Both the position numbers and the translations under genes were made by a program. The notes beneath the pieces were generated by a model. That model saw only the letters and a list, made by a program, of their open reading frames with translations, did not search any database and was not told the DNA's origin. Shown here piece after piece: positions 51,427 through 59,130 of a DNA stretch of 59,130 nt. Positions within the stretch are counted from its first letter, which is position 1. The number at the start of each line of letters is the position of its first letter. Source of the stretch: Bacteroidota bacterium (lineage in GTDB: Bacteria; Bacteroidota; Bacteroidia; Flavobacteriales; Weeksellaceae); contig JAEWOS010000013.1 in the NCBI GenBank assembly GCA_023460855.1, forward strand, positions 1 to 59,130. The letters are read 5' to 3'.

Positions 51427-51525
51427 TAACAGTTATCCACAAATTAACATTAAGCTCAAAACTTGTCTGTATAATAAGTTTTCAATATTTTCGTTGATAA
51501 ATAAATTCTTCCTTAAACCTGCAGA

Positions 51526-54489
51526 ATGAATTCGAAGAAAATCTTTTTGGCCGGTGCCGTATTCTTTTACGGACTATCACAGGCACAGCTTTCTCAATAT
51601 TTTAACGACCGCGAACAGTATAAGTACAATTTAGCCGAAAACCTCTATCAAACCAGGGTTTTCAACGCTTCACAGTACGAATATGCACAGCAGTATTTCT
51701 ACAACGAAGCGCTTTCACGATCTAAAAAAGAAGCCTCTCAGTTTTTTGATAACGTCATTGGTGTAATTCTGCAGAAGAACCACGCGGAAGAAGGTCTCGC
51801 CGCTTTTATCCGCGAATATCCGAATACGGCGTATTTCGGACAGGCTAATCTTCCTTTGGCCGATTATTATCTCGTGCAGAAAGAATTTGACAAAGCGCTG
51901 GAAACACTGGAAAAAGTGAATCCCGTACATCTTTCGCGTGAGGAAAATACCGACTACATTCTGAAACTCGGGTACGCAAAGTTCATGACCGGCGACAGCA
52001 AAGGTGCAATCAGTGCGCTTGAAGAAGCCTATGATAACGGAAGTGCAGAAAACAGAAATGAAGTAGCTTATATGCTCGGACATTTATATTATGCAGACGG
52101 ACAGAATACACAGGCGTTTCAGTATTTCGATTCGATTAAGGACAATGCGAAATTTACAAAACTGGTTCAGCCGTATTACGTGCAGATGTACTACAATGAA
52201 AAGGATTACGACCAGGCAATTACAGAAGGAAATGCTTTGCTGAACGAAGATCTTTCGCCGGCTTACAAGGCGGAGGTTCATAAAATTATCGGCGAAAGTT
52301 ATTTCATGAAAGGCGATTATCAGTCGGCTTATCCGCATCTGAAAACCTTTGCCGAAAGCAAGGAAAACCCAAGTGAAAGTGATCTGTATGAAATGGGCTT
52401 CGTAGCGGCACAATTGCAGAAGTATGATGAAGCGGTATCGTATTACAACCAATTAATTAATTCCAATTCTGCACTTTCTCAAAATGCCTATTATCAGCTT
52501 GGAAATGCGTATTTTCTTACGAACAGCAAGCAGGAAGCTTTGTCGGCATTCCGTTCTGCAAGTCAGATGACATACGATTCCGAAGTGCAGAAACTCGCGC
52601 ACGAACAGTATGCGAAACTCAGCTACGACATCGGAAACCCTTTTGAAGCAGCTCCGAAAGTAATTCAGGATTATATTTCTAAATATCCTTCCGGCGAAAA
52701 AACAGCCGAAATGAGAAGGCTCCTCGTTAAATCTTATCTGTATTCCGGAGATTACAGGGAAACACTTGCAGCCATCGACAAACTGAATACGCCAACGCCG
52801 GAAACCACGAAGATCGATCAGGAAGTTTCGTATCTGCTCGGAACCGAGGAATTCAACAAAGGCAATCTTACAGAAGCAGAACGCTATTTCAAGAGAAGTC
52901 TGAAATCCGACACAAATAAGGAATTTCATAACCGTGCAAATTACTGGCTCGCACAAACCTATTATCAGCAGGGAAATTATCCTGCGGCAATTACCGGTTT
53001 CGAAAGATTGCTCACTGCTTCGGCATTTCCGGAAAAACAGCAGCTGCACTATGATCTGGGATATGCATTTTTTAAATCAAAAGATTTTGACAAAGCACAG
53101 TATCATTTCCGTGAATATCTCGTGAATCCGAAGCCGGAATTCCGAAATGATGCAAATCTGCGGCTTGCAGATACTTATTACGCAGCCAATCAGCTGTCCG
53201 AAGCGATTGCTATTTACGATCAGAGCGAAAATGTGAATGATTATACGATTTTTCAGAAAGGACTGGCGCAGGGATTTCAGGGAAATTCGCAGGCGAAAAT
53301 CACCACTTTGAAAAATCTGATTTCCCAATACCCGAATTCGGAATATGCAGACGATGCGCTGTATGAAATCGGCGTTGCTTATGCTTCTGACCAGGATTTT
53401 TCTAATTCAAATGATTATTTCGCTCAGGCAATTAAAAAAAGTTCAGATCCGGATATTGTTGCAAACGCTCAGATTTACCGGGCACAGAATTATATAGACC
53501 AGAACGATCACGCGAAAGCACTTACGGAACTTACAGCACTTGGAAACCAATACAGAAATACAGCGTATGCAGTGAAAGTGGTGCAGGCTGCAAGACCGGT
53601 ATTTATTGAGACCGGCGATGTTGCGGGTTACCGGAATTTTGCATCGAACATCGGCGTGGAAGTGAATGCGCGCGAAATTGATGAACTGAGCCTATCCTCC
53701 GCGAAACAGTTTTATGCGAGAAAAGATTACCATAACGCTATCCCGCTTTATGAAAAATTCCTGACACAAAATCCGCAGGGTGAAGGTCTGTATCAGGCAC
53801 AGTACGAACTCGGTGAAAGTTATTATCAGACGAATGACCACACGAAAGCGCTGCTGGTTCTTCAGGATGTGGCAGCCGTTCAAAGCGATTATCAGCAGGA
53901 TGCGCAGACGCGCGTTTCACAGATTTATCTGGCTCAGGGAAATACGACGGAAGCGAAAAGATATCTGGAAGGCCTCGTAAATTCTTCCAACACCAACGTC
54001 CGGAATTATGCGAATATCGAACTGATGAAAATCAATGCGCAGGAAAACAACATGGTTCAGGCTGAAATTTATGCTGATGCGGTGATTGCGAATGCGAAGA
54101 ATTCCACGGCAGTTCTGGAAAGCGCCCGTGCGGTAAAAGCGCGAAGCCTGATGAACCGTGGCAAAGACAAAGACGCGCAGACAGCATTTGCGGCGCTCGA
54201 AAAATCTACCAACACGACAGTAGCGGCAGAAGCGCTCTATGCAAAAGCATTTTATCAGAACAAAGCCAAATCTTACAAAGCTTCGAACGAAACGATTTTC
54301 AAACTCGCAAATAATTATGCGTCCGAAGATTACTGGGGAGCAAAAGCGCTTGTGGTGATGGCGAAAAATTATCTCGCTTTGAAGGATAATTATCAGGCAA
54401 GTTACACTGCAGACCAGATTATCGCCAATTATCAGGATTTCCCTGATGTGGTTGCTGAAGCCCAGCAGGTAAAAAATCAGATTAAATAA
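51526..54489 (+). CDS. Large secreted tetratricopeptide-repeat protein
   Basis: The 987-residue protein has a signal peptide (about 1-21, ending QAQ) and is otherwise almost entirely TPR-like helical repeats, for example YHNAIPLYEKFLTQNPQGEGLYQAQYELGESYY and FNKGNLTEAERYFKRSLKSD. The repeats are rich in Tyr, Ala, Asn and Gln. It probably acts as a periplasmic scaffold. The gene downstream encodes an outer-membrane barrel-like protein 66 bases away with no terminator between, so the pair probably acts together at the outer membrane. A lipobox Cys is not evident. Confidence 0.88.
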   Translation: MNSKKIFLAGAVFFYGLSQAQLSQYFNDREQYKYNLAENLYQTRVFNASQYEYAQQYFYNEALSRSKKEASQFFDNVIGVILQKNHAEEGLAAFIREYPNTAYFGQANLPLADYYLVQKEFDKALETLEKVNPVHLSREENTDYILKLGYAKFMTGDSKGAISALEEAYDNGSAENRNEVAYMLGHLYYADGQNTQAFQYFDSIKDNAKFTKLVQPYYVQMYYNEKDYDQAITEGNALLNEDLSPAYKAEVHKIIGESYFMKGDYQSAYPHLKTFAESKENPSESDLYEMGFVAAQLQKYDEAVSYYNQLINSNSALSQNAYYQLGNAYFLTNSKQEALSAFRSASQMTYDSEVQKLAHEQYAKLSYDIGNPFEAAPKVIQDYISKYPSGEKTAEMRRLLVKSYLYSGDYRETLAAIDKLNTPTPETTKIDQEVSYLLGTEEFNKGNLTEAERYFKRSLKSDTNKEFHNRANYWLAQTYYQQGNYPAAITGFERLLTASAFPEKQQLHYDLGYAFFKSKDFDKAQYHFREYLVNPKPEFRNDANLRLADTYYAANQLSEAIAIYDQSENVNDYTIFQKGLAQGFQGNSQAKITTLKNLISQYPNSEYADDALYEIGVAYASDQDFSNSNDYFAQAIKKSSDPDIVANAQIYRAQNYIDQNDHAKALTELTALGNQYRNTAYAVKVVQAARPVFIETGDVAGYRNFASNIGVEVNAREIDELSLSSAKQFYARKDYHNAIPLYEKFLTQNPQGEGLYQAQYELGESYYQTNDHTKALLVLQDVAAVQSDYQQDAQTRVSQIYLAQGNTTEAKRYLEGLVNSSNTNVRNYANIELMKINAQENNMVQAEIYADAVIANAKNSTAVLESARAVKARSLMNRGKDKDAQTAFAALEKSTNTTVAAEALYAKAFYQNKAKSYKASNETIFKLANNYASEDYWGAKALVVMAKNYLALKDNYQASYTADQIIANYQDFPDVVAEAQQVKNQIK

Positions 54490-54555
54490 AAACGTTTGCT
54501 CACACAGAAAAAGCACAGAGGTTAAGAAATATCCAATTTCGATTACTGAAAAATT

Positions 54556-56328
54556 ATGAATAAGAACATCCGGAAAATAACAGCAGCTGCCGCGGTACTC
54601 ATCACTGCTTCTGCGTATGGACAGATTAAGGAAGAAAGGCTGGTGCTGGACAGAAAGCGCGAACCAGAGGTAAAAAATATTGAAAAGAAGAAAACTTCAG
54701 TAGAAACCATCAAAAATTATCCGCCGGAATCCAAAGCGCAGGATCCCGTGAATTACGACATCACCAATGTTCCCGCGGTTTCAGATTTCCGCACTTCCAC
54801 CATTCAGGGAGAAGATATATCGCCGCAGCTCGGAACGGATTATCAGAAAAATTTTGCGCAGTTCGGCATGGGAAATTATGGCAAAATTCTGTTCGATGCC
54901 AATGCTTCCTATCTGCTGGAAAATAAAATGGAAGTTGGCGCAGATGCGCACGTAATTCACACGAACGGCCTGAAAGACGATTATCCCTGGGAAAGCAGGC
55001 AGAATAATATTGAAGTAGGAGCGTTCCTGAATTCTTACGGCGAAAAAGGAAAAATCAATGCCAATGCTTCGTTCAATTCTCAGGATTATAATTTCTACGG
55101 AATCTATGCGCTGCAGCCGGATGCGGACATCATCCTGAAACAGCAGGTTCAGAATATCAAAATCAATGGATATTACGATTATTATTCCAACAACATTATC
55201 AATGATATCCGTGTAAAAACGTCGTTCCTGAAAGATCATTACGAATCGCGCGAAAATCATGCTGCGGTAGATTTGAATCTTTCCAGGCACGGAATTGAAT
55301 TCGGAAACCGCAACCTGTCGCTGAACGCAGATTTGGGCCTTGGAATTGAGACTTTGAAAACCGAATTTTCGCAGCTGCTGCAGCATGAGCAGGATTATTT
55401 TGAAGGAAAGGCAGTGCCGAAACTTACGCTTCACAGCGGCAAAACATATTTTATGGTAGGCTCCGGGTTCAGCTACCTTTCTTACAACCGGTTCAACAAC
55501 GGCATGGCTGAAACGGAATCGGGCAACAAAACCTACTGGTTTCCGCGTGCCGAGATTTTTTTCGCAGCTTCAAATATTGCCAACTTCTACGTTGGCGTGG
55601 ATGGCGGACTGACGCATAATTCCTACGAGAATATTCTGCGAGAAAACCCATATCTCGCTCCGGACCAGAAAATACTGCCGACACATACCAAATACCGGAT
55701 TTATTTCGGAATAAAAGGAGACGTGGCGCAAAACTTTAAGTACGATCTTTCTGCAGGAATTTCAAAAGTAAACGATCTGATGTATCTGCGTGCAAATCCG
55801 CTTTTTGATGAAACTTATTCGCTGGACAGAAGGGCTTACGATTATGCGAATACATTTTCCGCGGTGTATGGAAACGGATCGGTGAACCAGTTTAAAGCTT
55901 CGGTACAGTATTTTCCGCTGCAGAATCTCTTGCTGGATGCCGAACTTCAGTACAATTTTTACAGGCTCACCAGTGAACTGGATGTGTATAACAAGCCGGC
56001 GATTCTGGGATCGGTCGGTGCAAAATATTCAATGCTGGACAAGAAACTGCTTTTGGGCTCGCAGCTGATTTTTTCCGGCAGCAAGCAGACCAATTATTTC
56101 GGAATTACGCAGAATACGCTGAACCCTGATATTTTCGACGTTACCGAATTTCAGGATGGGAGAGTGGACGGATACGCCGATTTCAATTTATCGGCAGAGT
56201 ACAGGTTTCACAAAAATTTCAGTATTTTCGCGCTCGGAAATAATCTTTTCGGGAACAAATACGAAATTCAGAAAGGATATAAAGTTCTGGGAGCGCAAAT
56301 TCTGGGCGGGCTGAAAATCATGTTCTGA
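54556..56328 (+). CDS. TonB-dependent-receptor-like outer-membrane barrel protein
   Basis: The 590-residue protein has a signal peptide (about 1-22, ending AYGQ) and a short basic, charged linker (KKKTSVETIKNYPPESKAQDP). A long series of alternating beta strands with Tyr/Asn-rich loops follows and ends in a C-terminal aromatic residue (GLKIMF), typical of outer-membrane barrels. No clear TonB box or full plug domain is visible, so it is probably a plug-less barrel related to TonB-dependent receptors. Its position after the TPR gene suggests a joint complex. The substrate is unknown. Confidence 0.82.
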   Translation: MNKNIRKITAAAAVLITASAYGQIKEERLVLDRKREPEVKNIEKKKTSVETIKNYPPESKAQDPVNYDITNVPAVSDFRTSTIQGEDISPQLGTDYQKNFAQFGMGNYGKILFDANASYLLENKMEVGADAHVIHTNGLKDDYPWESRQNNIEVGAFLNSYGEKGKINANASFNSQDYNFYGIYALQPDADIILKQQVQNIKINGYYDYYSNNIINDIRVKTSFLKDHYESRENHAAVDLNLSRHGIEFGNRNLSLNADLGLGIETLKTEFSQLLQHEQDYFEGKAVPKLTLHSGKTYFMVGSGFSYLSYNRFNNGMAETESGNKTYWFPRAEIFFAASNIANFYVGVDGGLTHNSYENILRENPYLAPDQKILPTHTKYRIYFGIKGDVAQNFKYDLSAGISKVNDLMYLRANPLFDETYSLDRRAYDYANTFSAVYGNGSVNQFKASVQYFPLQNLLLDAELQYNFYRLTSELDVYNKPAILGSVGAKYSMLDKKLLLGSQLIFSGSKQTNYFGITQNTLNPDIFDVTEFQDGRVDGYADFNLSAEYRFHKNFSIFALGNNLFGNKYEIQKGYKVLGAQILGGLKIMF

Positions 56329-56344
56329 CCATTGCGCCCGGTTT

Positions 56345-56416
56345 GGGCCCATAGTTTAATGGATAGAATTAAAGATTCCGGTTCTTTAGGTTGAGGTTCG
56401 ATTCCTCATGGGCCTA
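56345..56416 (+). tRNA. tRNA-Arg (anticodon CCG)
   Basis: The segment folds as a tRNA. The acceptor GGGCCCA pairs with TGGGCCT (one G.T pair) with discriminator A. The D arm follows. The anticodon stem AAAGA/TCTTT encloses the loop TTCCGGT with anticodon CCG. The T stem TGAGG/CCTCA encloses TTCGATT. It reads CGG arginine codons. CCA is not encoded. It lies 16 bases after the barrel gene and ahead of the right cassette array. Confidence 0.93.
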
Positions 56417-56430
56417 CTAGTTCACACAGC

Positions 56431-56457
56431 AGCAGCGGGAAATCCGCTGCTTTTTTT
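56431..56457 (+). terminator. Terminator after tRNA-Arg
   Basis: AGCAGCGG pairs with CCGCTGCT across a 5-base loop, followed by a T run. Confidence 0.85.
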
Positions 56458-56699
56458 ATGGGAATTTTACGCATATTTAATTTTTGCAGACTGGGTTGCA
56501 GAACTACCGGCGTAAATCGTTTTTAGAAAACCTGTTACTCTTGCTGAATTCTGTTATATTTTATCGCATCAATTATGTTGGTATTTGATATATACTGTAA
56601 TATAAAGCAACAGCAAAAAAAATAGCTGTTATATACACTTTGACTACATCTTTTATTTATATATATTTAAATTTCAGCAGGTTACCAATTGACAATTTT
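56458..56699. other. AT-rich stretch without a gene between tRNA-Arg and the right array
   Basis: No open frame or tRNA is seen. GCAACAGC and GCTGTT near 56603-56630 could form a weak hairpin with its flanking ATATA sequences. Base composition shifts here from chromosomal to strongly AT-rich, so the edge of the accessory region probably lies in this interval. Confidence 0.5.
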
Positions 56700-56736
56700 A
56701 TTTTGGTATGTTGATATAATGTTTATATATTTGGGT
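56700..56736 (+). promoter_or_regulatory. Array leader with TATATTTG promoter box (right array)
   Basis: The segment nearly repeats the minus-strand leader at 1849-1886: ATGTTGATATAAT then GTTTATATATTTG, directly ahead of the first crossover box GTTATGCGAC (56737-56746). TATATTTG (56726-56733) fits the -7 consensus, and a TTG about 20 bases upstream (near 56703) could be the -33 element. It should drive transcription of the cassettes, like a Pc promoter. Confidence 0.65.
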
Positions 56737-56776
56737 GTTATGCGACATTTTATGAAAACCCGCACCAATACTAGCA

Positions 56777-57091
56777 ATGAATAAATTTAGAATTTTGGTT
56801 TTTATTTTTTCAATAATTGTATTAGGATTACTGTTTTCAAATAATCTCAATGAAATTGATATTGCAAAAACAAAAAATGACGCTGAATTTTATAAGAAAC
56901 CTCTTTCAGAAGTAGAAAATTCTACATCTTTGGAAAATTTGAAAGTCGTAGCAATTCAACAAATTGAATATCGGAAGAAAGATAGAGAAATTGATTCAAA
57001 AAACGGAATATTCAGAAATTGGTTAATCATAACTTTATTCATCTTGAATGTTGCATTATTTTTAATCCCGCAAAAAGTGAATAAGAAATGA
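56777..57091 (+). CDS. Small membrane protein of cassette A, first gene
   Basis: The 104-residue protein has a hydrophobic N-terminal segment (about 5-22), a charged, Lys/Glu-rich middle region and a second hydrophobic segment (about 82-98). This gives a two-TM layout with the middle part on one side of the membrane. I recognise no family. It starts 31 bases inside its cassette and overlaps the next gene by the ATGA motif at 57088-57091, so the two are translationally coupled. It is AT-rich with a codon choice unlike the chromosomal genes. Confidence 0.65.
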   Translation: MNKFRILVFIFSIIVLGLLFSNNLNEIDIAKTKNDAEFYKKPLSEVENSTSLENLKVVAIQQIEYRKKDREIDSKNGIFRNWLIITLFILNVALFLIPQKVNKK

Positions 57092-57342
57092 AACTGAGTT
57101 ATTTCAAAATATTGTTAATCACTTTAGTTTTACTTATTCCATTTTTTGCATTTGGAATCTTAAATACAATGGTAAGTCTTAAATATGAAACTGACAATCC
57201 TGCAGAATGTATTTCAAAAATTTCAGGAGTCAACTTGTGCAACGCTATCAGAAATATGAAAATCTATATTGCAATTGACGTAATTATAATTGTTTTTCTT
57301 TTAATTCTAAAAAATAAAATCGTTAAGAAAAACGTCGCATAA
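57088..57342 (+). CDS. Small membrane protein of cassette A, second gene
   Basis: The 84-residue protein has two hydrophobic segments (about 5-26 and 57-76) around a short loop containing two cysteines (ECISKISGVNLCNA). No family is recognised. The start overlaps the stop of the preceding gene (ATGA). Its stop codon TAA (57340-57342) lies inside the opening box GCATAAC of the attC-like site, an extreme form of the tight gene-site packing seen in integron cassettes. Coupling suggests that the two proteins form one complex. Confidence 0.65.
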   Translation: MKLSYFKILLITLVLLIPFFAFGILNTMVSLKYETDNPAECISKISGVNLCNAIRNMKIYIAIDVIIIVFLLILKNKIVKKNVA

Positions 57343-57533
57343 CATAGTATTGGCAAAAGACGGGGTGAATATTGTCTTTGAGAACTCAGTTAACAAAATC
57401 CGCAAAAATGCTTTTCATATTTCTTTTTTCCGTAATTTAGAAATCTGAAAAAGCATTTTGCTCAGGTACGGTCTTCCTTTGAAATTGTCTGCAAGGTAGC
57501 CCGTCCTTCGCCAATACTTTTTCCGTTATAGGC
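57333..57533 (+). repeat. attC-like palindrome between cassettes A and B
   Basis: The outer boxes are CGTCGCATAAC (57333-57343) and GTTATAGGC (57525-57533). The arms at 57347-57364 and 57500-57517 pair over 18 bases with two differences that allow G.T pairs. An inner hairpin pairs 57405-57423 with 57440-57459. Arm sequences are unrelated to those of the left array, but the layout is the same. About 200 bases in length, it is longer than typical attC sites. Confidence 0.75.
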
Positions 57534-57580
57534 AATGGCAGACCATTAGCCGTGGTAAAACTAAAACCCAAAATTAATAT

Positions 57581-58144
57581 ATGAGTAAAATCTACAATTA
57601 CTGTGCGTTCTATGTCAGTGAACCATTCAATGAATCAAGTCTTGGTGCTCATGCAACCAAAGATTTTTGTCATTATAACATCTTAAAAGCATGGAAGGGC
57701 CTAGACAAAACATTCCCATTTAATAATGCTCATGACACTACATATAATGTTAGAGATAATAGTGATTGGGAAACTACACTTAAACCAAGGCTCCGACAAA
57801 GACTTAGAAACTCGGAAAATGTTATTTTATTTTTGAGCGACTACACATCAAATTCAAGGGCTTTAAGAGAAGAAATCGATTATGCTATTAATATTCTAGA
57901 ACTACCTGTTATTGTAATTTATCCTGATTTGAAAGCAAGAGAAGAATTATTAACTTCCGATAAAAAAAGTTTAAATAATACTGTTAAAAATCTATGGAGT
58001 AAACTTCCAATTTTTAGAGATTCAAAAAACAAAGTTCCTGTATTACATATACCAATGAACAAAGATACTATACGCACCGCTTTAAATAATGTAAATTTTA
58101 GAGTCGAAACAAATAAAAGTCCAGGAGATTATTTTTATAGTTAA
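57581..58144 (+). CDS. thsB: ThsB-like TIR-domain protein (candidate type II Thoeris)
   Basis: The 187-residue protein consists of one TIR-like domain of the DUF1863/ThsB type. Hydrophobic first strand YNYCAFYVS, WETTLKPRLRQRLRNSENVILFLSDYTSNSRALREEIDYAI and PVIVIYPD follow the family pattern. Glu97/Glu98 in the RALREEIDYAI helix is the candidate catalytic Glu of an NAD+-using TIR enzyme. In Thoeris, phage infection makes the TIR protein produce an ADP-ribose-derived signal. The partner gene begins 4 bases after the stop. The ATG at 57581 lies 56 bases inside the cassette. Assignment to type II rests on the partner; the gene symbol is a proposal. Confidence 0.78.
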   Translation: MSKIYNYCAFYVSEPFNESSLGAHATKDFCHYNILKAWKGLDKTFPFNNAHDTTYNVRDNSDWETTLKPRLRQRLRNSENVILFLSDYTSNSRALREEIDYAINILELPVIVIYPDLKAREELLTSDKKSLNNTVKNLWSKLPIFRDSKNKVPVLHIPMNKDTIRTALNNVNFRVETNKSPGDYFYS

Positions 58145-58148
58145 ACAA

Positions 58149-58991
58149 ATGAAAGTTAATTTTTTTAATAAAAACGTAAGAAATAAATTTTGGATATTTT
58201 TTTCTGTAATCTCCGGAATAATGTCTTTTGTATTACTTTTCAATATTTTACCGGACAAATATGAAGACTATCTAAAATATTTAGGTTATTTATCATTTTT
58301 AATATTAATTGTTGTATACATTTCAATTTGGATTTACGCAAACAAACTTACCAATATCAATATTGATATCGATGGTAGTAATGTAAATATAAATTGTGGT
58401 GATCTATTTTCTCAAGATGGTTTTAAAGTTATTCCATTTAATGAATATTTTGATACAATAGTAGATGAAAAAATCATATCAAGTAGTTCTTTAAATGGTA
58501 TCTTTATCAATAAAAAATTGAATACAAATATCAGTAGTTTAGACAATTTCATGATTGAAAATACTGACAATGATGATGTAATTGAAAGGAATGTAATAAG
58601 AAAATTTGGAGGTAAAAATGTGAAGTTTAAATTGAGCACAACTTTTATCGTTAATGAATATATATTAACAGCATTTTCAAAATTTGACGAATATAATAAA
58701 GCAGTTTTAACAATGCCAGAATACATTGAATTTTTGATTAATTTTTGGGATAGGGTAAATCGAGTGTATGCACAAAAATCTGTATCAGTGCCGATTTTTG
58801 GATCAGGAATAACAAGAATTAAAGAACATAAGAATATTAGTGATGAAGATTTGTTGAAAATAATGTTATGGACATTTAAATTAAGTGAAATGAAATTCAA
58901 ATATCCTGCAAAACTTTCAATAATAATACATAAAGATAAAATAGAAAATATTGATTTATTTAGTTTAAAATCAACAGAACTTAGCATATAA
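58149..58991 (+). CDS. thsA: ThsA-like two-TM macro-domain protein (candidate type II Thoeris effector)
   Basis: The 280-residue protein has two transmembrane segments (about 14-33 and 44-64) and a cytoplasmic domain with macro-domain landmarks. IPFNEYFDTIVDEKIISSSSLNG (about 95-117) matches the DUF6430/ThsA macro family, and VPIFGSGITRI (about 214-223) resembles the phosphate-binding loop of ADP-ribose-binding macro domains. In described type II Thoeris systems, such a protein senses the histidine-ADP-ribose made by the TIR partner and then damages the membrane, so the infected cell dies before phage release. This effect here is inferred from the family. The stop codon is 8 bases before the closing box of the cassette. 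Confidence 0.76.
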   Translation: MKVNFFNKNVRNKFWIFFSVISGIMSFVLLFNILPDKYEDYLKYLGYLSFLILIVVYISIWIYANKLTNINIDIDGSNVNINCGDLFSQDGFKVIPFNEYFDTIVDEKIISSSSLNGIFINKKLNTNISSLDNFMIENTDNDDVIERNVIRKFGGKNVKFKLSTTFIVNEYILTAFSKFDEYNKAVLTMPEYIEFLINFWDRVNRVYAQKSVSVPIFGSGITRIKEHKNISDEDLLKIMLWTFKLSEMKFKYPAKLSIIIHKDKIENIDLFSLKSTELSI

Positions 58992-58999
58992 ATGCCACT

Positions 59000-59130
59000 G
59001 CCTATAACATAGAACTATGGTAAAAAGCAAGAGAATTATGTTAAAATTGAGACATGGTTCTCATCATATTTCTTGCCCGATTTCAAAATTCCGAACGCCT
59101 GTTTTAACAGCTTAGAGCAAACGGCAATCA
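59000..59130 (+). repeat. attC-like site closing cassette B (incomplete)
   Basis: The opening box GCCTATAAC (59000-59008) is the reverse complement of the cassette's first bases at 57525-57533, and the match extends to the adjacent TGCCA/TGGCA. GCAAGA near 59028 and TCTTGC near 59082 could form an inner stem. The outer partner arm and closing GTT box are not seen and probably lie beyond the window. Confidence 0.55.

Larger units (their letters stand above)
56737..59130 (+). mobile_element. Integron-like gene cassette array (right array), plus strand
   Basis: Two units are visible. The first opens with GTTATGCGAC (56737), carries two small membrane-protein genes and closes with a palindrome that starts CGTCGCATAAC (57333). 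The second opens with GTTATAGGC (57525), carries the TIR and macro-domain genes and closes with GCCTATAAC (59000). In both, the closing box is the reverse complement of the opening box. The genes are strongly AT-rich compared with the chromosomal genes. The array runs off the right end. No recombinase lies here, so any mobility would need an enzyme supplied in trans. Confidence 0.72.

Noticed and set aside
56345..59130. Genomic island integrated at tRNA-Arg
   Set aside because: No duplicate of the tRNA 3' end is visible downstream within the window and no integrase lies beside it; the cassette explanation fits better.

Overview
The window looks like a chromosomal contig from a Flavobacteriales bacterium, probably of the Chryseobacterium/Kaistella/Weeksellaceae group. 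The evidence is: promoters of the Bacteroidota type (-7 box TAnnTTTG) ahead of many genes, little use of Shine-Dalgarno sequences, five secreted proteins with type IX secretion (T9SS) type A C-terminal sorting domains, a DnaE fused to a proofreading exonuclease, and LytS/LytTR-type signalling. No name can be fixed from sequence alone.

Layout. (1) 1-1886: an array of small gene cassettes read on the minus strand (a WGR-like protein; a cupin plus a group III truncated haemoglobin; a gene-less unit), separated by long imperfect palindromes that behave like integron attC sites. (2) 2022-4142: a tyrosine recombinase with an integron-integrase-like C-terminus, transcribed divergently from that array, then a short SSB and an HRDC-domain protein. 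(3) 4223-9111: a VWA protein, a SIMPL-domain protein and a LytS-type kinase/LytTR regulator pair, with a shared 21-bp-period direct repeat in two promoters. (4) 9124-9536: a composite repeat region. (5) 9584-14044: hisS, a leucine-rich-repeat protein, a DUF1835 protein, a methyltransferase and a YtxH-like protein. (6) 14320-18930: a cyanophycin module (isoaspartyl peptidase, cphB, cphA). (7) 18984-25620: a LuxR regulator, two small secreted proteins and the large DnaE. (8) 25812-39751: five tandem T9SS cargo proteins. (9) 39926-46095: a tetR-tolC-adaptor-RND efflux operon. (10) 46193-50710: a K+ channel, a Nif3-like protein, a zinc-ribbon-family protein without cysteines and an amino acid permease. 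(11) 50764-51426: a second composite repeat region. (12) 51526-56328: a TPR protein and an outer-membrane barrel protein. (13) 56345-56416: tRNA-Arg(CCG). (14) 56700-59130: a second cassette array on the plus strand, with a pair of small membrane proteins and then a two-gene module that looks like type II Thoeris defence (TIR protein plus two-TM macro-domain protein).

The most unusual content is the integron-like system. In each cassette the first bases after the crossover point are the reverse complement of the box that opens the cassette's own terminal palindrome, as expected of integron cassettes. The arms of the palindromes differ in sequence from site to site but stay paired. Both arrays, more than 50 kb apart, begin with almost the same AT-rich leader, which contains a TATATTTG promoter box pointing into the first cassette. 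The recombinase lies beside one leader in the canonical divergent arrangement, but lacks the insertion typical of IntI. Linking recombinase and cassettes is therefore inference, although the cassette structure itself is read directly from the sequence.
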